Assembly (NCBI GenBank): GCA_022826515.1
Contig: JAJDUT010000046.1
Span: forward strand, 1-64,000
Length of the DNA: 64,000 nt
Direction of reading: 5' to 3'
Origin: Candidatus Latescibacterota bacterium
GTDB lineage: Bacteria; Latescibacterota; UBA2968; UBA8231
Part shown: in pieces, positions 49,767 to 58,961 of the stretch
Layout of the letters: each line of letters begins with the position of its first letter
Position numbering within the stretch: the first letter of the stretch is position 1
Position numbers and translations under genes: made by a program
The notes under the pieces: model-generated
Seen by the model: the letters and a program-made list of their open reading frames with translations, nothing else
Database searches by the model: none
Told to the model about the DNA's origin: nothing

Positions 49767-50110
49767 ACACTTAATATACCTAATTCGGCATAAAAGCACA
49801 GGTACGTACCGCTACTGCTGGCCAAGGGCGTCCTGCGGCGTCCCCACCATTCTAGTGCAGCCGGTGGTAGTCCCCCTTGAGATTTAAGCTGTTAGTGGAT
49901 TGCGGTTGCGATGACTCTCGTCGTCGAGCTTGAGGAGGTCAATTGGGACGAGCCGCTGCCAGCGGCTATTGCCGCACGGGAATACGTCGAGGCTCTTCTT
50001 ACCTGAGTTTGGCTTGACGCTCCGTAGAAGCTGTCAAGGTCTGAGCATTTTACCTGCCAATTTAACGACCTCCCGCTTGCTTTCTTCCAGCGACCCCGCC
50101 ACCAACCTTC
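49767..50110. other. Spacer with right flank copy, no intact gene
   Basis: This 344-base stretch holds the upstream region of the toxin gene, then the degenerate right copy (49886-50034) of the TIM-barrel gene end, then about 75 bases running into the downstream end of the Ig-like gene. A short stretch shared with the region after 30770 lies at about 50085-50110. Nothing else is recognisable. Confidence 0.6.
49886..50034 (+). pseudogene. Degenerate duplicate of the TIM-barrel gene 3' end (right flank repeat)
   Basis: This segment repeats the last about 40 codons of the gene at 48318-49088 (LVVELEEVDWDEPL and following) plus about 30 bases of downstream sequence. A 2-base deletion breaks the frame near its start, and several substitutions are present. 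It has no start codon of its own. With the intact copy at 48967-49117 it brackets the HigBA-like module. Confidence 0.85.
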
Positions 50111-52930
50111 TCATCCGCCACCAAAGTCGCCGAAACTCAGCGGCGGGTTGACCGTGATGGAGAAGGTCAACGTGGCGGCAACTCCTGCACTGTCCTCCGC
50201 CGTGTAGATAACCTCAACGGCTCCATCGGTGGCGGCTTCGGGCGTGCCCGAAATCGTCCGCGTGGCCGCGTCAAACGATAGGCCAGCAGGCAGGGCCGAG
50301 ATGATGCTGTATGTCACCTCGCCTTCACCGCCCGTAGCTTCCGGCAGTTCCAGCGCGGTAATCGCCGTTTCAGCGGTGTACGCTTGGTCTCCGACCTCCG
50401 CGGCGAAAGCAAAGGCTCTCTCGTCGTCGCTGTCGGAATCGGCCTCCGGTGGTGTCGCGTCATCGTCGTCGGTGATCGTACCCGTTGCCTCGGCGAGGAG
50501 GGTGCCGGTGGATGGATGTACGATTCTCACCCCGAAGGTCTCATCCGGCTCGTCTTGCTCGTCGCGGCGGATCAGGACGGTGAACGTGGCCGTGCTCTGA
50601 CCGGCGTCAAAGTCCAGCGTGCCAGACGCCGCCTCGTAGTCCGCGCCGGCTCGGGCCGTCCTAGACGCGGTGGCGTATTTCACGGTGGTCGGGGCCGTAG
50701 GGGTCGGCTCCAGCCGCACGGTGAAGGTCATTCGACCGTGCTCGGCCGCGCTGATAACGTCGTCGATTGTCGCGGACAGCGACGCTAGGGGGTCAGATTG
50801 TGGGGCTTCTTGGCTATCGCTGGTTTGCTCAGTCGCCGTGGCGGTAGAGGTCCCGGGTTCAAGCTCCTCAACGGCGGTGTTCCCATTCTCAGACGCGGGG
50901 ACATCAACACCCGGTTCATCAGCCGATAAACCGTCTTCTAATGCACTGTCAACGGTCGCCGTCCCACTCACAGCTAGGCCATTGGCGAGCGTCGCTGTGA
51001 CCGTGTACGTACCGGAGGCACTGCTGCCAAATACCAGCGTCGTCTGTACCCGGCCGCTGCTACCCGTTGTAGCACTTGCGGGATAAAGCAACGCCGTTCC
51101 ATCGAACGGACTCACGCTAAACGATACGGTTTGACCGGATGCCGGGCTGCCATCCTCTTGGACCTCAACAGTAAACGGAAACGAACCACCGGGCTTGCCG
51201 GGCCAAGGACTGGTTATCATAACCATGGAGAATCCGGCTGATGGTTCGTCTGGTGAATCGTCGTCTGATGAGGTATCAACTGTTACCGTCCAACTCAAAG
51301 AAGGGCCGTTGCTAACGGACGCGGAGACTGTGTAGGAGCCAGACGCATCGCTGGGCAGCGTCAGCGTCGTCTGCGCCCGGCCGTTGCTACCCGTTGTGGC
51401 GCTTGTGATACTCAGCGCCTTAGCCCCAGCGTCAGGACTGACGTTAAACGACACGGCTTGACCGGATGACGGGCTGCCATCGGCCCGGACTTCAACAACA
51501 AACGTCAACGCATCACCGGGCGCACCAGAACTAGGGCTACTTATCGCAGCTATGGATAATTTTGGCGGCGGTGGTGGTGGTGGTGAGGTTTCAACTTCAA
51601 CAGTCCCACTCGCAGCTAAACCATTGTCGAGCCTTGCTGAGACCGTATATGAGCCGGAGGCACTGCTGCCCAACGTCAGCGTCGTCTGCGCCCGGCCGTT
51701 GCTATCCGTCGTCCCGCTTGTAGGGCTCACCGACGCAGTTCCATCGGCCGGCCGGACGCTAAACGACACGGCTTGTCCCTGTGCGGGGCTACCATCCTCT
51801 TGGACCGTTACAGTAAACGTCAACGCATCCCCGGGCGCGACGGCCCCCGGGACCTCTGTCATAGCGATGGATAATTTTGGCTCCGGCTTCGGCTTTTTAA
51901 CGGTCGCTGTCCCGCTGACCGATTCGGTACCGACCGACGCGGTGATCGTGTATGAGCCAGACGCATCGCTGGGCAGCGTCAGCGTCGTCTGCGCCCGGCC
52001 GTTGCTACCCGTGGTGGCACTTGTGATACTCAGCGACTTAGACCCAGCGTCAGGACTGACGCTAAACGACACGGCTTGACCGGATGACGGGCTGCCGTTC
52101 GCTCGGACTTCAACAACAAACGTCAACGCATCCCCGGGCGCACCAGACCCGGGGCTACTTATCACAACGATGGATAATTCGGGTTCAGGTTCGGGTTCAG
52201 GTTCGGGTTCAGGTTCGGGTTCAGGTTCGGGTTCAGGTTCGGGGGTTTCAACGGTCGCCGTCCCGCTGACCGATTCGGCACCGACCGACGCGGTGATCGT
52301 ATAGGAGCCAGAAGCACTACTCCCAAGCGTCAGCGTCGTCTGCACCCGGCCGCTGCTACCCGTTGTAGCACTTGCGGGATACAGCAACGCCGTTCCATCG
52401 AACGGACTCACGCTAAACGACACGGTTTGACCGGACGCAGCACTGCCATCCTCCCGGACTTCAACAACAAACGTCAACGCATCCCCGGGCGCGCCGGAAC
52501 CGGGGCTACTTATCACAACGATGGATAATTTTGGCGGTGGCGGTGGCGGCGGTGGCGGGTCAGGTGTTTCAACGTCCACAGTGCTGCTGATAGAGAAGTC
52601 ACCGGCCGACGCGGTGACTGTGTAGGTGCCAGAAGCACTGCTCGTAGTTATCAGCACCGTCTGTGCCTGTCCGTTGCTATCCGTTGTTGCGCTTGTGGGA
52701 CTCACCGACGCCGTCCCATCGTCAGGACTGACGCTAAACGACACGCTGATACCTGCCGACGGGCTACCATCACGTTCTTTAAATTCAACATCAATCCTGA
52801 TGCCTCCACCAGGCTTGATGGGCCAAGGGCTATGTGTCATAACCACGGAGAATGGCTCTGCTGTCGCCGCCCATGGCGTCAACACACAAACCAAAACAGC
52901 AAGGTGAAACCCAATCAGTTGCTTTTTCAT
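50111..52930 (-). CDS. Large Ig-like/Calx-beta surface protein
   Basis: This 939-residue secreted protein has a signal peptide MKKQLIGFHLAVLVCVLTPW followed by AATAE. It then carries about six invasin/Big-1-like Ig repeats of about 95 residues, each with PGDALTFVVEVREDGS or close variant, GQTVSFSVSP, and ASGSYTITA. One linker is a (EP)n run of about 11 pairs. A Calx-beta domain (ARAGADYEAASGTLDFDAGQ) and a putative Ig domain (GLSFDAATRTISGTPE) form the C-terminal quarter. No sortase or PEP-CTERM anchor is seen. Such proteins act as adhesins or matrix components. The C-terminal about 600 bases are nearly the same as those of the gene at 28573-30861, in opposite orientation. Confidence 0.88.
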   Translation of the reverse strand: MKKQLIGFHLAVLVCVLTPWAATAEPFSVVMTHSPWPIKPGGGIRIDVEFKERDGSPSAGISVSFSVSPDDGTASVSPTSATTDSNGQAQTVLITTSSASGTYTVTASAGDFSISSTVDVETPDPPPPPPPPPKLSIVVISSPGSGAPGDALTFVVEVREDGSAASGQTVSFSVSPFDGTALLYPASATTGSSGRVQTTLTLGSSASGSYTITASVGAESVSGTATVETPEPEPEPEPEPEPEPEPEPEPELSIVVISSPGSGAPGDALTFVVEVRANGSPSSGQAVSFSVSPDAGSKSLSITSATTGSNGRAQTTLTLPSDASGSYTITASVGTESVSGTATVKKPKPEPKLSIAMTEVPGAVAPGDALTFTVTVQEDGSPAQGQAVSFSVRPADGTASVSPTSGTTDSNGRAQTTLTLGSSASGSYTVSARLDNGLAASGTVEVETSPPPPPPPKLSIAAISSPSSGAPGDALTFVVEVRADGSPSSGQAVSFNVSPDAGAKALSITSATTGSNGRAQTTLTLPSDASGSYTVSASVSNGPSLSWTVTVDTSSDDDSPDEPSAGFSMVMITSPWPGKPGGSFPFTVEVQEDGSPASGQTVSFSVSPFDGTALLYPASATTGSSGRVQTTLVFGSSASGTYTVTATLANGLAVSGTATVDSALEDGLSADEPGVDVPASENGNTAVEELEPGTSTATATEQTSDSQEAPQSDPLASLSATIDDVISAAEHGRMTFTVRLEPTPTAPTTVKYATASRTARAGADYEAASGTLDFDAGQSTATFTVLIRRDEQDEPDETFGVRIVHPSTGTLLAEATGTITDDDDATPPEADSDSDDERAFAFAAEVGDQAYTAETAITALELPEATGGEGEVTYSIISALPAGLSFDAATRTISGTPEAATDGAVEVIYTAEDSAGVAATLTFSITVNPPLSFGDFGGG

Positions 52931-53062
52931 TGGTTTAACTCCGTATATTGGCGGGTTATCGGCGGCCGAGCCGAGCTTATTCTGGCCTCATCCGAGCTCA
53001 GAAACCTTGGTAATATACACGGCGACAAAGGGCCATCCAAAAAAATCAATGTAGCCCCCAAG

Positions 53063-53206
53063 TTTGCCCCACCCTGTATCACCCCCTACATTCCCTCGCC
53101 TAGACCCCCACTCAGGAGCCTAACCATGAAAAAAATTACCACCGCCGACTTCCGCGACTATCGCCGCGACCGCTTCATCGACGCCCAAACCACCCCCGCC
53201 GCCCGC
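53063..53206. repeat. Left copy of ~144-base direct repeat flanking Rpn-type gene
   Basis: It corresponds to the leader and first about 27 codons of the transglutaminase-like gene (right copy 54438-54580). Both include the ribosome-binding site and ATG. The sequence is highly similar, with small differences in the leader. Confidence 0.85.
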
Positions 53207-53218
53207 GTCAACAATTAA
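53126..53218 (+). pseudogene. Truncated duplicate of the transglutaminase-like gene 5' end
   Basis: ATG at 53126 with CAGGAG upstream opens a 30-residue reading frame whose first about 27 residues (KKITTADFRDYRRDRFIDAQ and on) match the N-terminus of the protein at 54500-56386. It then departs (RVNN) and stops at 53218. It is probably a remnant left by a duplication, not a functional gene. Confidence 0.85.
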
Positions 53219-53351
53219 CCACTGACGTTACGCCGCTTTTGTCCTCAACTTCCCATCCCTGTATCCCTTCCGTTACACTCCAACCCCTCCGATCCCCGCC
53301 GCCCCTCTGAGCCGCCGCCGTGGCACGATTCTTGCAATGCAATTGCTTGCC

Positions 53352-54260
53352 ATGGCCGAATTCGACTCTGTTTCTAAACAGCTCATCCACACCTACCCCC
53401 ACGACTTCGTCCGCTTCGCCCTCCAGCGCGACGATATCGAACGCGTCGAAGTGCTCGATACCGAGCAACCCACCGTCCGCCGCACCGACAGCCTCCTCCA
53501 CGTACGCCTCGGAGACGGCGAGAAGGTGTTGGTCCATCACGAATTTCAGACCACCGACAGCAAAACGCCCATGCCCCAGCGCATGGCCGCTTATATCGGG
53601 TACTACATCGGGCAGTACGGCCTGCCCATCCACTCTACCGTCATCTATCTGCGTCCCGACGCTGGCCGGAACGATCCGGGGTATTATGTCCAAGAGCGGC
53701 CCGGCTACCGGGTCTTGGTGCAATACCGAGTGATCCGGCTGATAGAGCTAGACGGCCAAGGCATTCTCGACGCGGGACCTTCGGGTTTGCTGCCGTTTGC
53801 GCCGTTGATGCAGCTGCCAGCGGGGGTAGATGCCGAGGGGTGGTTGCGCCAGTGCGTGAACCGGGCGCAAGCCGTGCCCATGGACGAGACCCGCAAGGCG
53901 ATTTATCTGGCCGATCTTGCGATTTTGAGCGGGTTGGTGTATAACTTAGACATGATTAGGACCATCATCGCGGAGGAGACCATGTACGAATCGTCGGTCG
54001 TGCAGCATTTCGCAGAGAAAGCCCTCAAGCAAGGCATTGAACAGGGCATTGAGCAAGGCATTGAGCGAGGGGGCCGAGAACGCGCCATTGAAGATCTGCT
54101 CGATGTGCTGGATATCCGCTTTGCGCTCGGCGCGGCGGATCCGTTGGCTGCTCGCATTGGGGCCATCGACGATATGCAGCGTCTCAAGCAGTTGCATCGG
54201 GCGTCCATACAGGTGCCCAGCCTCGAAGCCTTTCGGAACCTGCTAGACGCTGACGAGTAG
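53352..54260 (+). CDS. Rpn-family PD-(D/E)XK nuclease / putative transposase-like protein
   Basis: This 302-residue protein is of the Rpn (recombination-promoting nuclease) type. The N-terminus MAEFDSVSKQLIHTYPHDFV is typical. RTDSLLHVRL near 50 and VLVHHEFQTTDSK near 65 give the D...E-x-Q form of the PD-(D/E)XK core. PMPQRMAAYIGYY and LPIHSTVIYLRP follow. The C-terminal half has the usual KQGIEQGIEQGIERGGRER repeat. Rpn proteins promote RecA-independent recombination or act in phage defence. The start at 53352 is chosen by family N-terminus; an ATG 15 bases earlier is also possible. It lies between two copies of the 5' end of the transglutaminase-like gene. Confidence 0.88.
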   Translation: MAEFDSVSKQLIHTYPHDFVRFALQRDDIERVEVLDTEQPTVRRTDSLLHVRLGDGEKVLVHHEFQTTDSKTPMPQRMAAYIGYYIGQYGLPIHSTVIYLRPDAGRNDPGYYVQERPGYRVLVQYRVIRLIELDGQGILDAGPSGLLPFAPLMQLPAGVDAEGWLRQCVNRAQAVPMDETRKAIYLADLAILSGLVYNLDMIRTIIAEETMYESSVVQHFAEKALKQGIEQGIEQGIERGGRERAIEDLLDVLDIRFALGAADPLAARIGAIDDMQRLKQLHRASIQVPSLEAFRNLLDADE

Positions 54261-54282
54261 GGGCACGGCGTAACCTTGGCTA

Positions 54283-54338
54283 AACACCACCCTCAAATAC
54301 TTTATCTTATCGCGGCCTCGGGGCACTTCCATAGCGAA
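54283..54338 (-). pseudogene. Short fragment resembling the start of the XRE antitoxin gene
   Basis: Bases about 54308-54338 nearly repeat the beginning of the antitoxin gene at 49394-49418 (minus-strand reading MEVPRGRDK versus MEVTRGRDN), including part of the upstream sequence. The similarity ends after about 10 codons. It lies in the right-hand spacer of the Rpn-type module and looks like a scar of another antitoxin gene. Confidence 0.5.
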
Positions 54339-54437
54339 GCTAAGGGGAGGTTAAAACGGCTTCCACTGGCTTAGGCACCAACCCCTTTGCACGACATTTT
54401 CGCTCGATGGACAAATAGGCCGACCTCGCTCCTGCTG

Positions 54438-54580
54438 TTTGCCCCACCCCATCTCACCTCATACATTCCCCACCTAGCCCCCCCACCCAGGAGCCTACCA
54501 TGAAACGCATCACTACCGCCGACTTCCGCGACTATCGCCGCGACCGCTTCATCGACGCCCAAACCACCCGCGCCGCTCGC
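54438..54580. repeat. Right copy of ~143-base direct repeat flanking Rpn-type gene
   Basis: It covers the leader and first codons of the intact transglutaminase-like gene. The matching left copy is at 53063-53206. The two bracket the Rpn-type nuclease gene. Confidence 0.85.
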
Positions 54581-56386
54581 CTCGCCCCCACCTATATGCT
54601 CACCAACGAAATGGGCGTTGACGGCGACATCTGCGAGGAACTCACGCCCGCTCTCTGCGCAAAAGTCGAATTCGACATCCCCTCGGCCAAGACCAAAGGA
54701 GCCGAACTGCTCTTTTACGTCAACGCCGACAAATCCACGGCCGACAAACCCATGCGGCTCCAAGTCAACGGCCATGTCCTCACCCACCGCCAAGACCGCG
54801 AGCGCATGCTCACCGGCGGTTGGGATCGCAAGAAAATCGCCGCCAAATACCTCAAAGAAGGAACCAACGAATTCGTGTTCTCGCACAGCGGCGTGTTGCA
54901 CATCGACCCCTTCCCCGGCGGTCTAGCTGACGCGCCCCCAAGCCGTTCGAGCCGCAGCTTTGACGGCGGCAAGACTTGGCACCAAGGTACCTTGGGCGAA
55001 GCCCGCGCCACTGAAGGCGAATATCTGGTGCGGCTGCGCGTCAAGGGACATCCGCCCCAAGGGACGCTCTGCTCGCCGGTTATCGATCTCGCCGCCGCCG
55101 ACGGCCGCGGCCGCATCGCTCCGCGAATGGGCATTCGCCGCCTGCACCTAAAAGCGCGGATGCGCCAGCCGCAGGGGACCCAAATACACTTCGAGCTGCG
55201 CGCGGGTTCGACGCCTTCCTTTGACCCGCGCACTTGGACGGCTTGGGAGCGGGCCACCGCCTTGCAGTGGCCCGGGCGCTTTGTGCAGTGGCGCGCCATC
55301 CTCGAAACCGACGCGGCCAACAAGACTCCGACGCTCCAAGCCGTCACCCTCGAAGCCGATATTGAGGAAGACGCCAAGAGCCTCGCCCCCTTCAAGCAAG
55401 CAGAATTTGACCAACCCGAGCTCGTGTATAGCTCGTATCCTTTTGCCTATATGGGGCTGCACCCGCACCAAGAGCGACTGCGCAAGCAGTACCGCCTCGA
55501 CGAAGTCATCGCCAAAGGCAAAACCGAACTCGAACAACTAGCCCTTTTGCGCGACTGGGTCCACAGCCAGTGGCTGGGCTGGCAATCCGACAAATATCCC
55601 CATTGCCCCTCCTGGAACCCCCTCGAAGTCCTCGACACCACCAAGGGCGACTGGGGCTTCGGCATGTGTACCCACTATGGAGCGGTGTTCGCCGGCTGCG
55701 CCTCGTCCCTAGGGTGGGTGGCCCGCTCAATTGTCGTCGATCACCACTGCTTGGCCGAGGTCTGGTGCGAGGAGTTGCAAAAGTGGATCCTCGAAGACGC
55801 CGGGCCGGCTCGCGAATTTGACGCCACCTACGAAATCGACGGCGTGCCCATCAACGCCCTAGAACTGCACGAGGCTGCGGCGGACGAGCGGCGCGAAACG
55901 ATCATGGCCAACAAGCTGCCGCAAAAGGTCGTCGAGCCTATGGCTAGCTATATCGATGTCTTCTGCCGCTTCGGCATTCCGCTGCGTAACACGCACCTGA
56001 TCTTCGCCGAACCAGCCGAACTGCGCCACGGTGCCGGTCAATACCACTGGGATGGCTATCTGTGGTGGTCGGACGACGTCGATCCGCGCTACGCCGAATA
56101 CTCCTTGCAGACCTCTCGCATCGGGGACTTCTACTGGTCGGTCAACCAGACGCGGCTCTACCTTCAAGTGGCGGAAAAGGCGCGCACGCTGCAAGTCGAT
56201 CTAGAGCACACCGCGCCCAACTTCTCGCACTTCTTGGTGCGCCAAGACGGCGGCCCGTGGCGCGAGGAGCGCGAATCCCGCTTTGAGTGGACGCTCGCCG
56301 AGGGAGAAAACCTGCTCGAAGCGCGGGCGGTCAATATCTTCGGCAAGCAGGGCCGCATCGCCAAAGCGTGCGTCGAAGCGTCGTAA
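54500..56386 (+). CDS. Transglutaminase-like cysteine peptidase-fold protein
   Basis: This 628-residue protein has a transglutaminase-like core in its second half: C390 (WGFGMCTHYGAVFAGCASSL), H416 (VVDHHCLAEVWCEEL) and D433 (WILEDAG) form the usual Cys-His-Asp triad. Residues about 30-290 are beta-rich and may bind carbohydrate or protein. Residues about 545-628 form a further beta domain (LEHTAPNFSHFLVRQDGGPW). Such domains cleave or crosslink peptides. No signal peptide is evident. The ATG at 54500 has CAGGAG 9 bases upstream. The 5' end is duplicated at 53126-53218. The flippase gene follows after 13 bases. Confidence 0.85.
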   Translation: MKRITTADFRDYRRDRFIDAQTTRAARLAPTYMLTNEMGVDGDICEELTPALCAKVEFDIPSAKTKGAELLFYVNADKSTADKPMRLQVNGHVLTHRQDRERMLTGGWDRKKIAAKYLKEGTNEFVFSHSGVLHIDPFPGGLADAPPSRSSRSFDGGKTWHQGTLGEARATEGEYLVRLRVKGHPPQGTLCSPVIDLAAADGRGRIAPRMGIRRLHLKARMRQPQGTQIHFELRAGSTPSFDPRTWTAWERATALQWPGRFVQWRAILETDAANKTPTLQAVTLEADIEEDAKSLAPFKQAEFDQPELVYSSYPFAYMGLHPHQERLRKQYRLDEVIAKGKTELEQLALLRDWVHSQWLGWQSDKYPHCPSWNPLEVLDTTKGDWGFGMCTHYGAVFAGCASSLGWVARSIVVDHHCLAEVWCEELQKWILEDAGPAREFDATYEIDGVPINALELHEAAADERRETIMANKLPQKVVEPMASYIDVFCRFGIPLRNTHLIFAEPAELRHGAGQYHWDGYLWWSDDVDPRYAEYSLQTSRIGDFYWSVNQTRLYLQVAEKARTLQVDLEHTAPNFSHFLVRQDGGPWREERESRFEWTLAEGENLLEARAVNIFGKQGRIAKACVEAS

Positions 56387-56399
56387 AGCTACCTAGCCT

Positions 56400-57839
56400 G
56401 TGAGCGCCTCGCTCTCCCTGGCCACGCGCGCCCTGCGCGGCTTCCTCTGGAACGGCAGCGCTTCCGTTATCCAGCTCGGCGTCATGCTGGCGCTCTACAG
56501 GCTCTTGCCGCTCGAAAAGCTGGGCCATTTTGAGTGGGCACTCGCCCTAGTGATGCTCCTATCGCTGGTCGGCGACTTGGGTCTGGGCGCGGCCTTGGTC
56601 CAGCTACCGGACGCGAGTGAAGAGCACTTCGACACGGCCTTCTGGACTTGTCTGAGCTGGGGACTGCTGGTCACCGCCGCAGTCATCGCTGCCGTCTCTT
56701 GGCTCGCTCCTTTTTTGGGGGGCGAAGACCCGCACACTTTCGGCCGCGTCCTGCGCACGCTCTGCCTGGCGATTCCCTGCGCCTCACTGGCGGGCCTATT
56801 GCGGGCCAGACTTCAGCGCGACCTCGACTTCCGCGCCGTGGCCCTTTCCGAACTCGTTTCAGTCCTGACCTTTGCCCTCACGGTGGCGCTGCTACTTTTC
56901 TGGCGACCCGAATTGGGCGTCCTAGTCCCGGTTATCGGATCAGTTGTACGCGAACTAGGGCTCTTCAGCAGCCTCGCTCTCTCGGCTCGCTGGCTGCCGC
57001 GTCTGCGCTTCCGGCTCCAAGCGCTGCGCCAGATTCTTCGCTTCGCGCTGAATCTCACGGGTTCGCGCGTAGTGGCCCTGCTCAATACAAAAATTGCTTA
57101 CTTCTTCATCTTCGTACCGCTGGGGGCCACGGCCCAAGCCTATTACAGCTTGGCCGAGCGATTGACCTTGCAGCCTTTGACCCGGCTGGCCACGACCATC
57201 CAGCGCGTCTCCTTCCCTACCTTTTCGACGATCGTAGATGACGACTCGCTCCTGCGCCGAGGCTATTTGTCTTCGGTACAGGGCTTCGTGCTCGCGTTGG
57301 GTCCGGTCCTTGCGGGAATATTCGTCTTTGCGCCGGAGATTGCCGCCTTGCTCAACACCGAGCCGATGTGGATGGTGCTGCGCCTGTTGGCCGCGGCCAC
57401 GCTTTTGAAAGTCGCCAGCACCCTAGTCGGCTCGATTTTTATGGCCAAAGGCAAGACCAACTGGTCTTTCTATTGGTCGCTCTTTAGCATGGGGGTGCTG
57501 ATCCCGGCCCTGTACTTCTATGGCCTGCCGCGCGGCGTCGAAGGCGTGGCCAGCGTCATCGCCGCCGCCGCCCTGCTGTTCTTGCTGCTTTCGCAGTACC
57601 TCGTCAACCGCTTGATCGGCCTGCCTTTTGCAACCTATCTCGCCGCTCTCAGCCGTCCCGGTTTGGTGGTCGCCTTTGTCTTCACCGTTCTCCTGCTGGC
57701 CCGCCCCTTGCTGCCTTGGTCCCCGCTCGCCGTTTTCATTGTCGGTGCAGTCCTCGGCGTCGGCGCGACCTTGACCGCCCTCTTCCTCTTCGCCCGCAAC
57801 CTTTGCCGCACCTATTGGGCGAGCCTGCGCGGGACCTAA
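56400..57839 (+). CDS. Oligosaccharide flippase (Wzx/polysaccharide biosynthesis family)
   Basis: This 479-residue inner-membrane protein has about 12-14 hydrophobic helices and the MOP-superfamily pattern of Wzx and MurJ-like exporters: an N-terminal RALRGFLWNGSASVIQLGVM, LSLVGDLGLGAALVQLPDAS near 60, and YYSLAERLTLQPLTRLATTI near 240. It would move lipid-linked sugar units across the membrane. The start is GTG at 56400. It follows the transglutaminase-like gene by 13 bases. No glycosyltransferase genes lie nearby in the window. Confidence 0.9.
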   Translation: MSASLSLATRALRGFLWNGSASVIQLGVMLALYRLLPLEKLGHFEWALALVMLLSLVGDLGLGAALVQLPDASEEHFDTAFWTCLSWGLLVTAAVIAAVSWLAPFLGGEDPHTFGRVLRTLCLAIPCASLAGLLRARLQRDLDFRAVALSELVSVLTFALTVALLLFWRPELGVLVPVIGSVVRELGLFSSLALSARWLPRLRFRLQALRQILRFALNLTGSRVVALLNTKIAYFFIFVPLGATAQAYYSLAERLTLQPLTRLATTIQRVSFPTFSTIVDDDSLLRRGYLSSVQGFVLALGPVLAGIFVFAPEIAALLNTEPMWMVLRLLAAATLLKVASTLVGSIFMAKGKTNWSFYWSLFSMGVLIPALYFYGLPRGVEGVASVIAAAALLFLLLSQYLVNRLIGLPFATYLAALSRPGLVVAFVFTVLLLARPLLPWSPLAVFIVGAVLGVGATLTALFLFARNLCRTYWASLRGT

Positions 57840-57917
57840 TTCTGCCCTAGGCGAAAATTGCGTGTGGGGATGTTTTGGAATATGTTTTTAGGCAACTGTT
57901 CTAAAGGAGATTGCGCT

Positions 57918-58817
57918 ATGAGCGAGATACAAAATGGCCAGACTGGCACCCTGCGCCTCAAGACCGGCCTCGCCGAAATGCTCAAGGGCGGCGTCATCAT
58001 GGACGTCGTCACTGCCGACCAAGCCAAGATCGCCGAAGACGCCGGGGCCACCTCGGTCATGGCGCTGGAAAGAGTGCCCGCCGATATCCGCGCCGAAGGC
58101 GGGGTGTCGCGCATGTCGAGCATAGAAAAGCTGCGCCAGATCATGGAGGCGACCTCCATTCCGGTGATGGCCAAATGCCGCATTGGCCACTTTGCCGAAG
58201 CGCAGATGCTCCAAGCCCTCGGAATCGACTACGTCGACGAAAGCGAAGTTCTGACTCCGGCCGACGAACACTATCACGTCGATAAGTTCGCCTTTGAGGT
58301 GCCCTTCGTCTGCGGCTGCCGCAACCTCGGCGAAGCCCTGCGGCGGATTGGCGAGGGCGCGGCCATGATCCGCACCAAGGGCGAGGCTGGCTCGGGCAAC
58401 ATCGTCGAAGCCGTGCGCCACATGCGCTCAGTGACCGACGAAATTCGCCGACTGACCGTGCTGCGTCCCGAACAGCTAATGACCGCGGCCAAAGACCTAG
58501 GCGCACCCTATGAACTGGTCCGCTGGGTCGCCGAGCACGGCAAGCTGCCAGTGCCCAATTTTGCCGCCGGCGGCGTCGCCACCCCAGCCGATGCCTCGCT
58601 GATGATGCAACTCGGCGCTGAGGCCGTTTTCGTCGGCTCTGGGATCTTTAAGTCCGGCGATCCAGCCATCCGCGCCAAAGCCATCGTCGAAGCCACCACT
58701 CACTACGACGACCCAGAGGTCCTGATCCGCGTCTCTGAAAACCTCGGCGAGGCCATGGTCGGCATCAACATCGACACCCTCGAAGAGAAGGACAAACTAC
58801 AAACTCGCGGCTGGTAG
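57918..58817 (+). CDS. pdxS: Pyridoxal 5'-phosphate synthase subunit PdxS
   Basis: This 299-residue TIM-barrel synthase makes pyridoxal phosphate from ribose-5-phosphate, glyceraldehyde-3-phosphate and ammonia supplied by PdxT. Family blocks are [20 protein letters not shown] near 25, [17 protein letters not shown] near 49, the catalytic lysine region [14 protein letters not shown] near 82, and [12 protein letters not shown] near 148 (second lysine). [12 protein letters not shown] near 214 binds phosphate. The ATG at 57918 has AAAGGAG 9 bases upstream and gives a normal N-terminus. pdxT follows after a hairpin-containing spacer. Confidence 0.97.
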   Translation: MSEIQNGQTGTLRLKTGLAEMLKGGVIMDVVTADQAKIAEDAGATSVMALERVPADIRAEGGVSRMSSIEKLRQIMEATSIPVMAKCRIGHFAEAQMLQALGIDYVDESEVLTPADEHYHVDKFAFEVPFVCGCRNLGEALRRIGEGAAMIRTKGEAGSGNIVEAVRHMRSVTDEIRRLTVLRPEQLMTAAKDLGAPYELVRWVAEHGKLPVPNFAAGGVATPADASLMMQLGAEAVFVGSGIFKSGDPAIRAKAIVEATTHYDDPEVLIRVSENLGEAMVGINIDTLEEKDKLQTRGW

Positions 58818-58845
58818 GACGCCGCACAGATGCAAACGGAAAATG

Positions 58846-58880
58846 CCCCGTCTCTGCTCTGTCAGGGACGGGGTAATTTT
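58846..58880 (+). terminator. Intrinsic-terminator-like hairpin after pdxS
   Basis: The stem ccccgtctctg / cagggacgggg (11 pairs with one G-T wobble) has a 6-base loop and is followed by taatttt. It lies 29 bases after pdxS and could stop transcription or attenuate read-through into pdxT. Confidence 0.65.
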
Positions 58881-58961
58881 ATGAAGCGTCATCCCCCTGC
58901 CTCTGTGCTCATCTGCGTTCATCTGCGGATACTTCCGCCGGGGGTTGTCAAGGTATAAACA

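Noticed and set aside
52180..52245. Hexanucleotide repeat as a regulatory or CRISPR element
   Set aside because: It is the in-frame (Glu-Pro)n linker of the Ig-like surface protein.
53337..54260. Rpn-type gene as a complete transposable element
   Set aside because: No terminal inverted repeats or short target duplications were found; the flanks are long copies of the host gene, which suggests a different route.
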